From Bin5 sp965242905 (GTDB lineage: Bacteria; Chloroflexota; Anaerolineae; Caldilineales; Caldilineaceae): a DNA stretch of 64,000 bases. Below, piece after piece: positions 43,937 through 52,555 of the stretch. How positions within the stretch are numbered: the stretch's first letter is position 1; every line of letters begins with the position of its first letter. The stretch covers positions 4,464,001 to 4,528,000 of the forward strand of contig CBDETM010000002.1 of assembly GCA_965242905.1 (NCBI GenBank), written 5' to 3'. Position numbers and translations under genes: made by a program. Below the pieces are notes generated by a model. That model did not search any database. It saw nothing but the letters and a program-made list of their open reading frames with translations, and had not been told where the DNA came from.

Positions 43937-45300
43937 GTTCGCCAGGCTTCAGTCATGTTGTGCTGCGGCAGCTCTGCTCCTAGCGTGCCGCTCTTGCCCG
44001 GCCTGGTGTAGCGTCCGAAATGCGCCTCGATCTGAAGAGAGAGTTCAGAACGGACTGCCTGGTGCGATGAGCTGCCAATGAGGTTACGGCACTCACGCGG
44101 ATCGGCCTCCAGGTCGAAGAGTTCGTCGGGCCCGAACGGATGCCGCTGCACCAGCTTGTATGGTCTCGTCCGCGCCATGCGCACTGTCCCATACTCGCCA
44201 AACTGAACATCTCGCCAGGACCCGCCCCCGTCCGGCTCGACGAGAAGCGGCCGTAAGCTTTTGCCCGCGAAATCGACATTGGTAGGCTGTCTCGCCTCCC
44301 CGGCTTCCGCCAGCGTCTGGAACAGGTCCAGATGATCAACCAGTTCCTCGCACCGCAAACCCGCAGGCAAAACGCCCGGCCAGTTCAGAATCAAGGGCAC
44401 CCGAATCGACTCCTCCACCATGTTCAAAGGCCGCGTCCCGTTCCCCTTGCCCCAGATACCGTGATGGCCACAGTTCAGCCCGTGATCCGATGTGTATACC
44501 GCCAGCGTATTGTCCAACTTGCCTGCCCCGTCAACTGCTGCCAGCAACCTCCCGACAATCTCGTCAACATGGCTGACTGCGGCATAATACTGGGCCTGCG
44601 CCTCCCGCTCGCGACCCCGGTCCACGCCCTGCGACTCTAACGCCTGTTCCCCAAACGGGTAGGACTCTCCCCTAGGAATGTCGTCGAAGGCGGCTTCATC
44701 ATACAAACGAACCAGCCTCTCCGGATGCCCGCTCCATGGCCCGTGTGTAGCGGTTAGACAGACAAGAAGAAAAAAAGGCCTCTGATCGTCAGCCTCGACG
44801 AATCGTGTCGACTGTCCAGCAATGATCTCATCAGTGTAGCCGCACACTGCCTCCATCCGCCCCTGATTGCAGAAGTCGCGTGTCCCCTCGTGCAGCAGCG
44901 GGTAAGCGCTTCCCACACTGAACCAAGAATCGAATCCCGGCGCCGGCTCGTCCTCACTTCCAGCATGCCACTTGCCGGCAAGCCCCGTCCGGTAACCGGC
45001 CTCCTGCAGCAGCTGCGGCAGTGTCCTTTCCCCTGCCAGCCACGGCTCCCGATCAAACGCCATCGCGATATAGTCGTGGACCCCATGCTGCGAAGGCGTC
45101 AGTCCTGTCAGCAGCGAAGCCCGCGCCGCCGAGCACACCGGCGTCGGCGTGAACGCGTTCTCCATCACCACTCCCGAAGCCGCCAAACGGTCCAGGTTAG
45201 GTGTGACCACTTCCTGATTGCCGTAGGGCCCGCTCGCCCACTGCCCGTGATCGTCGGTCACGAACAAAAGGATGTTCGGCTGCCTTTGGGTCATTGACAT
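43933..45300 (-). CDS. type I sulfatase (arylsulfatase family)
   Basis: A 455-residue sulfatase of the alkaline-phosphatase superfamily. Asp16 and Asp17 in LLFVTDDHGQW start the metal site. The formylglycine motif is Cys56-Ser-Ala-Ala-Arg60 (PVCSAARASLLTG), the C-x-A-x-R form. YTSDHGLNCGHHGIWGKGNG near 275-294 holds further metal and substrate residues. There is no signal peptide, so it is probably cytosolic and needs a formylglycine-generating enzyme from elsewhere. I start at ATG 45300, with GGGGA five bases upstream; an ATG two codons later and a GTG eight codons earlier are alternatives. It would desulfate a sugar or small aromatic ester. Confidence 0.88.
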   Translation of the reverse strand: MSMTQRQPNILLFVTDDHGQWASGPYGNQEVVTPNLDRLAASGVVMENAFTPTPVCSAARASLLTGLTPSQHGVHDYIAMAFDREPWLAGERTLPQLLQEAGYRTGLAGKWHAGSEDEPAPGFDSWFSVGSAYPLLHEGTRDFCNQGRMEAVCGYTDEIIAGQSTRFVEADDQRPFFLLVCLTATHGPWSGHPERLVRLYDEAAFDDIPRGESYPFGEQALESQGVDRGREREAQAQYYAAVSHVDEIVGRLLAAVDGAGKLDNTLAVYTSDHGLNCGHHGIWGKGNGTRPLNMVEESIRVPLILNWPGVLPAGLRCEELVDHLDLFQTLAEAGEARQPTNVDFAGKSLRPLLVEPDGGGSWRDVQFGEYGTVRMARTRPYKLVQRHPFGPDELFDLEADPRECRNLIGSSSHQAVRSELSLQIEAHFGRYTRPGKSGTLGAELPQHNMTEAWRT

Positions 45301-45329
45301 GCCATCCCCATCATGTGTCCCCACCGTAG

Positions 45330-45350
45330 GGGCACCCCTTGTGGGTGCCC
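45330..45350. repeat. short palindromic intergenic repeat, copy 2
   Basis: Arms GGGCACCC and GGGTGCCC with loop CTTGT, in the divergent region between the sulfatase and lipoprotein genes. Sequence and flank (CCCTGG after the palindrome) match the copy at 13.4 kb. A terminator role is unlikely here because genes diverge from it. Confidence 0.7.
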
Positions 45351-45393
45351 TGGCAGTTTTGGCAGTCCAGCACGATACGGGCAGCGCCTCGGG

Positions 45394-45422
45394 TTACGAA
45401 CGCGGCCTAACAGATGTATAAT
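45394..45422 (+). promoter_or_regulatory. possible sigma70-type promoter of the ricin-like lipoprotein gene
   Basis: TATAAT (45417-45422) is spaced 17 bases from TTACGA (45394-45399), a weak -35. It lies 71 bases before the lipoprotein start. Confidence 0.45.
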
Positions 45423-45493
45423 TCCACCGGCCCGCAACAGCCCTCTCGGTTTGCGGCCCGGTAAATCTTCCTCTCCCGAAGGAGTACATTCGA

Positions 45494-46177
45494 ATGACCG
45501 ACAATCGAAAGCCCCGACGCATCCTGTCCCTCGGCCTTCCTGGGCACGCCATCCTCTTGTTCTCAGTTGCCCTATTCCTTGTCGCCTGTCAGTTCACGAT
45601 CCCGCCCCAAGGCACGCCGGCGCCCCCAGCAGCGGTTGCCGAGAGCCCCACTCCAATCAAAGCTGCACCAGAATCGACCGAATTGAGCGTACCTGCTCCA
45701 CCTGGTCTGATCCAACTCCTCGACCCCCTCGACGAGCCAGAGTTCTACTGCGTAGACGTACCCGGATTCGGCCGTTCCCTCAATCTGCAGGGCGCCCTCA
45801 CCGCCCACACCTGCAAGCCCGGCGCCGACGATGAAATGTTCCAATGGGACTTGCCGGCGCAAGGGCAAATCTCCATGCCTGCCTATAATCTCTGCATGGA
45901 GGCGAACGGGGATGAAGCGGGAACGACTTTGGGTTTGGCCGAATGTTCCGACGCGCCGCTGCAGTTATTCCGGTACGACGAAAACGGCCGGATCCTTCTT
46001 GAGCAAAGTACTGCAGAAGGCGATCTGTGTCTGACCGTAGGACCAGAGCCCGGCGAACCCACCGGCGGCCCCAGTCACCTGCGGCGGATGCTTACCCTGG
46101 AGACCTGCAGCCAAGTCGACGAGTCACGCGCACTCTGGACCGTCGGCTCCCCCAATGTCGTGACGGGAGAGCCGTAA
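45494..46177 (+). CDS. lipoprotein with ricin B-type beta-trefoil domain
   Basis: A 227-residue exported protein. The signal peptide (ILSLGLPGHAILLFSVALF) ends at lipobox LVAC (Cys32). A Pro/Ala/Thr linker runs to about 75. The rest resembles a ricin-type beta-trefoil: FYCVDVPGFGRSLNLQGALT with HTCKPGADDEMFQW, then LCMEANGDEAGTTLGLAECS, then LCLTVG and LETCSQVDESRALWTV, i.e. three repeats with the Cys pairs and Q-x-W variants. It probably binds carbohydrate at the cell surface. GAAGGAG precedes the ATG. The sulfatase is divergent and the phosphorylase convergent, so it is a single-gene unit. Confidence 0.72.
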   Translation: MTDNRKPRRILSLGLPGHAILLFSVALFLVACQFTIPPQGTPAPPAAVAESPTPIKAAPESTELSVPAPPGLIQLLDPLDEPEFYCVDVPGFGRSLNLQGALTAHTCKPGADDEMFQWDLPAQGQISMPAYNLCMEANGDEAGTTLGLAECSDAPLQLFRYDENGRILLEQSTAEGDLCLTVGPEPGEPTGGPSHLRRMLTLETCSQVDESRALWTVGSPNVVTGEP

Positions 46178-46232
46178 GCCTCAGAGTACGCCGTCAATTT
46201 AAATGTCTGTCTGGCTCACAACGATCGGTAAT

Positions 46233-47132
46233 CTAAGCCCCCTCAACCGGGAACTGTCCTAGACCGTAGAGGTAAATGTCCGGATCCTCAGGCGGCGTCT
46301 CACCGCTCTCGATCAGCGCCTCCATGGCGTTGGCCATAACGGGTCCCAGATAGTGAGGACAGCTGAAATAGAAATCGGCCATCGCATCCGGATTGTCGCC
46401 AACCCATTCGTCTCTACCTTCAGCATGATTCGAGATGATTCCCACTGAAGCAAGCCGTACGCCCGCCTTGCGAAAAACAGGCAACTCATGCGCCAGCGTA
46501 TGACCCACGACATGCGCGCCCATCTCCGCGTAGACCTGGATCTCCTTCGCAGTCTCAAAGCGCCCCCAGGCCGTGCAAACATAGATGGCGTCTCTGTACA
46601 CGCCGACAAACTTCGGCTCTTTCTTCGCCGCCTGGTAGAGGTGCTCACTCATGATGGGGCAGAACGGGTCCTTGAACCGGGCCGACCGCTTGCGCCCGCC
46701 GAAAAAGGGCTGGTCGTCCTCCGGCCTGAAAAACATCATGTAGTCCGTGTTGATCGTGATACTCCAGGGCGGTAGCGGTTCCCCTGGCTTGTCCGGCCTC
46801 TGTATGCCCCCCACCGATGCCTCGACCATCGCCCACTGAACGCCGGCCTGCTCCAGCACCCAGCCCACCTGTTTCGCCGCCAGCCACGGCGTCCGCGGCC
46901 GCGATCCCTGTCCCCCTCCGTGGTCCCACATGCCGTGCATCGCCGTGCGCAAGACGTTCTGATCGCCAATACGCAGCAACTTGAACGGCGCAGTCCCGCC
47001 AAACGGCGTGTCGAACGCCTCAAAATAGTCGGTCAATTCAACATTGGGCATCTCCAGATCCTCGGGGAATCGAGCCCCCCAAGTGCCGGAGCCGCCGATT
47101 AGGGCATAGGCAGCCGATGGAATATTGGTCAT
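46233..47132 (-). CDS. purine nucleoside phosphorylase/MTA phosphorylase family protein
   Basis: A 299-residue protein of the trimeric PNP/MTAP family. YALIGGSGTWG (9-19) is the phosphate loop. YVCTAWGRFETAKEIQVYAEMGAHVVGHTLAHE (190-222) is the classic nucleoside-binding and helix region, although the usual GPRFET is WGRFET. SVGIISNHAEG follows as SNxAxG. It would split methylthioadenosine or a purine nucleoside by phosphate. It is the last gene of a minus-strand group. The ribosome site is weak (GGACGAC). Confidence 0.82.
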   Translation of the reverse strand: MTNIPSAAYALIGGSGTWGARFPEDLEMPNVELTDYFEAFDTPFGGTAPFKLLRIGDQNVLRTAMHGMWDHGGGQGSRPRTPWLAAKQVGWVLEQAGVQWAMVEASVGGIQRPDKPGEPLPPWSITINTDYMMFFRPEDDQPFFGGRKRSARFKDPFCPIMSEHLYQAAKKEPKFVGVYRDAIYVCTAWGRFETAKEIQVYAEMGAHVVGHTLAHELPVFRKAGVRLASVGIISNHAEGRDEWVGDNPDAMADFYFSCPHYLGPVMANAMEALIESGETPPEDPDIYLYGLGQFPVEGA

Positions 47133-47201
47133 TTGTCGTCCTTAACTGAACTTGTGAGGATGAAGGCCCGATGCTGGCGACGCCCGTTTGGCCTCTACCA
47201 T

Positions 47202-48188
47202 TCATTCGGGCTGAGTCAGTGATTCGCTGAATACGGGTGGCGCCTCGGTGAGGCTGGAAGTGCAAACACAACTATCCCCATCTGGTATCTGTAGCGTCGA
47301 TAGCAACTCCAGTTCCAGCTCCAATGCAATCTCTGGGAAGACCTTCGTATATAGATGGTGAATCGTACCCCGGATATTGTGCTCCTGCTCCGATCCCTGG
47401 GCGTAGTTGCTGACCATATGGTAGTAGAGCACATGGATCCCGAGGTAACGGGCAAGTAGAGGATTCATACAGTCGCCGTGCAGCGTTGCAACCGTCGGGC
47501 GGTCAGGCTGCAATTCCGAAGCGGTTTTTGCCACCGCCAGCCAGTGAAGAATGTCGAAATCAGTCTCAAATGTAATCGACTCTGGCACCACCAGCGCAAC
47601 GCGCGTGTCCGCCGGCGGACGTACACCGCGGATCTGACCGCTTTCCACGTACGGCGCCAGATTCGACTCCATGATCCCCTGCAACTCAGGGCAAAACGGC
47701 TGCCCCAGCAGGAAATGCGATTTCGACCACATGCTCTCAAACGGAGTCCCCGGCAACCCGCGGTGAACCGGCCGCGTCCAAAAACTCCACGGCAGCACGA
47801 CATCGCCCGGACGGATCGCCTCCTCACCCTGGCGCCAGTCAGCAATGCCCGAAGTGCCTCCCACCAGCATCACTTTGACACCCGCCTGCCACAGCACCCA
47901 GAAGCTCTTCTCAAAATTCAAATGATAGAGCGAGTCCTCCCCCACCACCTCTCCGTAAGACGGGATCCAGAGCACATCGCGTCCGGACGAAGTAACGAAG
48001 TGGACCACCAGCGGCGAAAGGCCGTATGGCGTGTTCAAACGTTCTCGTCTCGCAACCTTCCAGCCCTGAGCTTCCGCACGCTCGATAACGCCGTCTACAC
48101 CGTAACCCCAAAGTGGACTGCCGGTGAAAGAGGCAAATTCGGCCCGGGGGCCGTCGTATTCTACCGAACAATCAATTCTGATTTGCAT
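47202..48188 (-). CDS. divergent PNP/MTAP-family paralogue
   Basis: A 328-residue protein that aligns with the phosphorylase downstream but is eroded at key places. The phosphate loop GGSGTWG becomes TGSPLWG; the RFET-x-x-E segment is VPESITFETDFDILHW; and MVSNYAQG replaces ISNHAEG. FWVLWQAGVKVMLVGGTSGI and LGQPFCPEL keep the fold. Phosphate binding may be lost, so it may be a hydrolase, a binding protein or have another role. I start at MQIRIDCSVEYDGP; an earlier in-frame start would overlap the permease end by 44 bases. No clear ribosome site. Confidence 0.65.
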   Translation of the reverse strand: MQIRIDCSVEYDGPRAEFASFTGSPLWGYGVDGVIERAEAQGWKVARRERLNTPYGLSPLVVHFVTSSGRDVLWIPSYGEVVGEDSLYHLNFEKSFWVLWQAGVKVMLVGGTSGIADWRQGEEAIRPGDVVLPWSFWTRPVHRGLPGTPFESMWSKSHFLLGQPFCPELQGIMESNLAPYVESGQIRGVRPPADTRVALVVPESITFETDFDILHWLAVAKTASELQPDRPTVATLHGDCMNPLLARYLGIHVLYYHMVSNYAQGSEQEHNIRGTIHHLYTKVFPEIALELELELLSTLQIPDGDSCVCTSSLTEAPPVFSESLTQPE

Positions 48189-48231
48189 ATGCGCGATTTG
48201 AGAGAATTTTGGCAGCCCGACAAGCCCACAA

Positions 48232-48987
48232 CTACGTAAGGTCCTCGACCTGCCAGCGGAACAGATACTTTTCAATCACTTTAACCAACAAATAGGCCCC
48301 CACCGCCAGCGCGCTGGCCACAATCGTAACAGCCCAAACTCTGTCGGCTCGATACTGTGACATCGACTGAACGATCAGATAGCCGAGACCCTTTCGGGCA
48401 AATAGCCATTCGGCCACTACGGCGCCTATGATGCTGCCGGTGAACGCGATCTCATGAGCAGCAATATAGTACGGGAGCGCACTCGGCCAGCGTACTTTCG
48501 TGAATATCTCCCACTGGCTGGAGTCCAGGGTCTGCATCCTGTCAAGTAGCACCGGGTCGGCCGACTTCAGCCCCTTTGTCACGTTCGCCAGAATCGGGAA
48601 AAACGTGATCAGGACCACGATTATGATCTTGGGCAGCGGCGTGTCACCAAGAATGATGATCAGAATACTGGCGATCGTTACAAACGGGACGTTCTTGATG
48701 ATTACCGTCCACGGCAGGGCCAGGGACTCCATCCACGGCAAATAGAGAAACGAGATCGACAGGGCAATCGCGATCGCGTTGGCAACCGCGTATCCGGTCA
48801 AAGCCTCTACGATCGTGGTCCATGTGTGAGAAGCAAGTAGCTCCCGCTCAGTCCACAAAACGTCACCCACCATGTCCGGCGGCGGCAGCAGGAAGGACGG
48901 AAAGCCCGTAATTTGTATCGCCAGGACCCACAGGATAGGTACGGAAACAAACATTATGAGATAGGCAAGACGGTCATTCATAGGCAT
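48232..48987 (-). CDS. ABC transporter permease (NitT/TauT/ThiX type)
   Basis: A 251-residue inner-membrane permease with about six spans. Signature loop SADPVLLDRMQTLDSSQWEIFTKVRWPSALPYYIAA (about 152-187) is the EAA-like region of the SsuC/TauC group. Span 1 is YLIMFVSVPILWVLAIQI. I chose the ATG MPMNDRLAYL; an in-frame TTG would add 15 residues and no strong ribosome site decides. It shares a transcript with the ATPase 91 bases upstream. It would import the ligand of the two NMT1-like binding proteins. Confidence 0.87.
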   Translation of the reverse strand: MPMNDRLAYLIMFVSVPILWVLAIQITGFPSFLLPPPDMVGDVLWTERELLASHTWTTIVEALTGYAVANAIAIALSISFLYLPWMESLALPWTVIIKNVPFVTIASILIIILGDTPLPKIIIVVLITFFPILANVTKGLKSADPVLLDRMQTLDSSQWEIFTKVRWPSALPYYIAAHEIAFTGSIIGAVVAEWLFARKGLGYLIVQSMSQYRADRVWAVTIVASALAVGAYLLVKVIEKYLFRWQVEDLT

Positions 48988-49078
48988 TACCCGGTCGTTA
49001 GTGACGCCAACGGAATCTGAAGCGAGGGCCAATACTGGTTCTGCTTTGTGTGCCCAACGCGTGTTCCTGATCAGTCCC

Positions 49079-49831
49079 TCAGTTACTCAACTCGACGGCT
49101 CGGTAGAGCGAAGTGCGCACACGCGCCACCTCGCGCAGGTAGTTTTCGTCTGTTCGCGAAGCCCTCGAACGCGGCCTCGGCAACCCGACCTCGATGACTT
49201 CCGCAATCCGCCCGGGGCGGGCTGACAGCACAACCACTCTGTCGGATAGAATGGTGGCCTCCTCAACACTGTGCGTAACAAATATTACCGTCTTGGCTGA
49301 CCTGCTCAGGACGCCGCCCAGCCATTCCCCCATCGCCTCCCGCGTCAACTCGTCCAGCGCCCCGAACGGTTCGTCCAGCAGCAGAATAGCCGGATTGTGA
49401 ACAAGCGCGGCGGCAATATTGACCCGCTGCTGCATCCCGCCCGACAGCTGGTGTGGATAGTGATGGTGAAACTCTCCCAGGCCAAAGTCGGTCAGCAGTT
49501 CATCCGGTGACAGTGCACCGTCCCGCCCAGTGATTTCCAAAGTCATGCTGACATTGCTCAACGCCGAACGGGACGCCAGCAAGGCAGGGCGTTGAAAGGC
49601 AACCCCAATCTGGTGCTGGCGGCAGGCGTTTCTGGGCGTGTCCCCGTTGACCCGCACCTCACCGTAGCTGGGTTCCTCCAGTCCGGCAGCGATGCGCAAC
49701 ATCGTCGTCTTGCCGCAGCCCGACGGGCCTATCAGGGTGACAAACTCGCCGTCCTGAACGGTAAGGCTGACCTCCTGTAACGCCTCAATGTCGCCAAACC
49801 TCTTGCTGACCTGCGAAAACTCGATAGTCAA
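49079..49831 (-). CDS. ABC transporter ATP-binding protein (NitT/TauT/ThiZ type)
   Basis: A 250-residue ATPase. Walker A GPSGCGKTT (about 36-44), signature LSGGMQQR, Walker B ILLLDEPFGALDE and FVTHSVEEAT (H-loop) are intact, and the length fits SsuB/TauB/ThiZ. The Q-loop is VAFQRPALLASRSALSNV. The start is a TTG with AGAGGAC about ten bases upstream. The binding-protein stop lies 24 bases upstream, so this is one operon. Confidence 0.92.
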   Translation of the reverse strand: MTIEFSQVSKRFGDIEALQEVSLTVQDGEFVTLIGPSGCGKTTMLRIAAGLEEPSYGEVRVNGDTPRNACRQHQIGVAFQRPALLASRSALSNVSMTLEITGRDGALSPDELLTDFGLGEFHHHYPHQLSGGMQQRVNIAAALVHNPAILLLDEPFGALDELTREAMGEWLGGVLSRSAKTVIFVTHSVEEATILSDRVVVLSARPGRIAEVIEVGLPRPRSRASRTDENYLREVARVRTSLYRAVELSN

Positions 49832-49855
49832 TGCGGTTTTTGTCCTCTTCTGCGC

Positions 49856-51004
49856 CTACTCGCACATGGGTAGTTCCATCTGGCCAAACTGGATCAACGA
49901 GGCCACCTGTCTGTTCCAGCGCTCGGCCGACATGTGGCCCAGGGGCAGTTCGTCAGCCCCGGCTACAAGAGCCTCCTGAAGCTCGTATCTTCGCAGAGCC
50001 TGTTCCGTCGTCAGTTCCACGTCGACCGCATACCTGACTGCGATCTCGGCGGAGTCTTCGGGGTCCTCAATTACATGCCTTAGCCCGTGAATGACTGCCG
50101 CCAGATAGCGCCGCACCAGGTCGGCGTTTTCTTCCAGCATCGACCGCCGCACGACCAGGACCTCCGAATAGTCGTCCCAGCCCCACTCGCTGAACTGGAA
50201 CGCCACCCAATTCATGTATCCCTGCGCCTCCAAAAGCCGGGGTTCATTGATTAGCCAGGCCCCCGTGAAGTCCATCTCCCCCTCAATCAAAGGTTCCGGC
50301 GAATATCCGGTCACGACAAGCTCAACTTGGTCTGGAGAGATGCCGTGCCTTCCCGAAATGAGGTCGAAGAAGTAGCCTTCACCCTCGTGTAGTCCGATCG
50401 TCTTGCCAATAAAGTCCTGCGGCGTCAGTTTCTTTTCTGAGCGCTGGTCCTGGGGCGTGTCGTGGTCCAGACCCAGCCAGATGTAAGGGCTGTGCTTGAT
50501 CATGGCGCCGACCGCAACGATATCTGCCCCATCGTGTCCCGTGAGCAGGCCTGGAATCAAGCTGCCCCCGGCGCTGACAGCGAAATCAACGCCGCCGTCC
50601 ATCAGAGTCTGCAAGTGGCCCAAACCCGACCCGCCGCGCACCAGTTCGGCCTCCAGACATACATCATTGAAAAAACCGAGTTCGACCGCGTTGTACCACG
50701 GTGCGCCGCCGTCATTTAGTATCCAGGACATCCCAACCTTTACCTGGTCCATGCCTTCGCAATTCATGGGTTCCCAGGCGGTATCGAGGTCGGGCAGGAG
50801 CTCGTTAGTAATATAGTTTTCAGCCGGAAAGCTCTCTTCAACACAGGCCAGCAGTCGCTTAAACTCGGCCTCAATATCAGCCGAGTTTCCGGAGACAGCG
50901 CCCATCCCTGCCTCCGTCTCGGGGATAAGAACCGGAAAGGTGCAAGCGCTTAAAAGCAGTGCCGGCAATACAAACAACAAGAAAAAAAGATTAGAGACGC
51001 GCAT
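49856..51004 (-). CDS. ABC substrate-binding lipoprotein, NMT1/THI5-like (second of two)
   Basis: A 382-residue binding protein. The signal LFFLLFVLPALLLSAC ends at a lipobox, so it is a lipoprotein. The N-terminal 60 residues are a linker with a conserved ACVEESFPAENYITNELLPD. The bilobed domain has KVGMSWILNDGGAPWYNAVELGFF, TPQDFIGKTIGLHEG and MNWVAFQFSEWGWDDYSEV. It is close to its upstream neighbour (two-copy paralogue). NMT1-like proteins bind thiamine-precursor pyrimidine, riboflavin or aromatic sulfonates, and I cannot choose. AGGAGG precedes the ATG. Confidence 0.88.
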   Translation of the reverse strand: MRVSNLFFLLFVLPALLLSACTFPVLIPETEAGMGAVSGNSADIEAEFKRLLACVEESFPAENYITNELLPDLDTAWEPMNCEGMDQVKVGMSWILNDGGAPWYNAVELGFFNDVCLEAELVRGGSGLGHLQTLMDGGVDFAVSAGGSLIPGLLTGHDGADIVAVGAMIKHSPYIWLGLDHDTPQDQRSEKKLTPQDFIGKTIGLHEGEGYFFDLISGRHGISPDQVELVVTGYSPEPLIEGEMDFTGAWLINEPRLLEAQGYMNWVAFQFSEWGWDDYSEVLVVRRSMLEENADLVRRYLAAVIHGLRHVIEDPEDSAEIAVRYAVDVELTTEQALRRYELQEALVAGADELPLGHMSAERWNRQVASLIQFGQMELPMCE

Positions 51005-51111
51005 TCCTTTTTTCCTCCTGGAAAACGTATACGTTGGAGGATCTGTCACTCAAATCTGCTGGATGGTGAAAAAGCACTTGACCCCGTAGAAAAGCCCTCA
51101 GAGTAGTATGC

Positions 51112-51160
51112 AAAAAAGACGAGAAGGGCTAAGGATAGGAGCATTGCCCCTACCCTCAGC
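51112..51160 (-). terminator. Rho-independent terminator between the two binding-protein genes
   Basis: On the minus strand a 12-pair stem (GCTGAGGGTAGG against CCTATCCTTAGC, with two G-U pairs) closes a GGCAATGCT-type loop and is followed 11 bases later by T6. It lies about 110 bases after the stop of the first binding protein. Readthrough could still reach the second. Confidence 0.6.
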
Positions 51161-51270
51161 TTCCCTCTCGAAGGTCATCCTCTAAAGTACGAATTCTGTC
51201 GAGTGGCATCAGCTTCAATGGGAGCCTTTAGACGACACCACTCTGAGTACACTTCGGTTCTTCGCACTGA

Positions 51271-52443
51271 CTATTCGCAGGCCTCAAGCTGAAGCTGGTC
51301 ATACTGGATCATCGAAGCCACCTGCGTATTCCAGCGATCTGCCGACATGTGTGACACGGGCAGATCGTCGCTTCCGAGCACAAGAGCTTCCTGCAACTCG
51401 AATCGGCGCAGGGCCTGCTCCTTGGTAAGCTGCGCGTCAACTCCGTACACCACCGCGATCTCGGCAGATTCATCAGGATTCTCAAGCAGATAGTTCAGTC
51501 CCGCCGTCTGAGCGGCCAGGAACCGGCGCACCAGGTCGGGATTCTCCTCAAAAGTCTCCCGCCGCACTACCGTCACATCACCGTAACCGTCCCATCCCCA
51601 GTCGCTGAACCGGAAAGCCACCCAGTTCATGAAACCCTTCTCCTCCAGAAGCCGCGGCTGGTTCACGATCCAGGCGCCGATGTAGTCCATCGCACCCATG
51701 AGAACCGGATCCGGCGTGAAGCCCGCCTCCATCAGCTCGACCTCATCAGCGGGAATGCCGTGCTTGTTGGACATGAAATTGAACAGGTAGTCGTCGGCGC
51801 CTTGGAGACCAACTCTCTTGCCGATGAAGTCCTGCGGCGTCAATACCTTGTCAGAGCGCTGGTCCTGCGGCGTATCCGGGTCCAGGCCCAACCAGATATA
51901 CGGACTGTGCTTGAGGAAGGTACCCACCGCAACGACGTCCGCTGGCGTGGGGCTGGAGACGATCGAGGGCACTCGGCTGCCTCCGGCAACGACCGCGATG
52001 TCAACTGCACCGCCAGCAAGCGTCTGCAGATGGTCCACGCCCGGCCCGCCCGCTACCAATTCGACCTCTAGGCAAACATCAGCAAAATAGCCCAGCTCAA
52101 TGGCGTTGTACCAGGGCGCCTCCTCATCGTTCAGCACCCACGGCATCCCTACTTTGATGCTGTCGACGCTGTCGCACTCCATCGGCTCCCACGTCGCATC
52201 GGCCGCCGGCAGAAGCTCATTGGTGAAATAGCCCTCGGCCGGGAAGTGCTCCTCGACGCAGGCCAGTATCTGTTCAAACTCGGCCTCGCTTCCGGCTTCG
52301 ACCTCCTCTGCCGCCATCGGCTCTTCCTCAGCCTCCATCTGCTCCTCTTCGGCCGCAGGAGCAGCGGGGGCCGGCGCAACACAGGCGCTCACAACGAGTG
52401 CCAGCAATGCAATCAGTATCAGTGAAACAATCGAGCGGTTCAT
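51271..52443 (-). CDS. ABC substrate-binding lipoprotein, NMT1/THI5-like (first of two)
   Basis: A 390-residue paralogue of the protein downstream. The signal peptide SLILIALLALVVSAC ends at a lipobox and is followed by a long Ala/Glu-rich linker. The domain shows KVGMPWVLNDEEAPWYNAIELGYF, TPQDFIGKRVGLQGADDY, FMNWVAFRFSDWGWDGYGDV and KEQALRRFELQEALVLGSD. AAGGAGA precedes the ATG; earlier in-frame codons are rejected. Its separate terminator and the shared permease and ATPase suggest that both feed one channel with different ligands or affinities. The ligand is unknown. Confidence 0.88.
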   Translation of the reverse strand: MNRSIVSLILIALLALVVSACVAPAPAAPAAEEEQMEAEEEPMAAEEVEAGSEAEFEQILACVEEHFPAEGYFTNELLPAADATWEPMECDSVDSIKVGMPWVLNDEEAPWYNAIELGYFADVCLEVELVAGGPGVDHLQTLAGGAVDIAVVAGGSRVPSIVSSPTPADVVAVGTFLKHSPYIWLGLDPDTPQDQRSDKVLTPQDFIGKRVGLQGADDYLFNFMSNKHGIPADEVELMEAGFTPDPVLMGAMDYIGAWIVNQPRLLEEKGFMNWVAFRFSDWGWDGYGDVTVVRRETFEENPDLVRRFLAAQTAGLNYLLENPDESAEIAVVYGVDAQLTKEQALRRFELQEALVLGSDDLPVSHMSADRWNTQVASMIQYDQLQLEACE

Positions 52444-52555
52444 AAATGGCGTCTCCTTTGGATGGATTTGAAACAATCGACTATGCATTAGGAAGAGGAC
52501 AGCTCTTTCGCCATGGTTCCAACTACCAGGCGAGTCGCCGCCTTACCCTTTTAAG

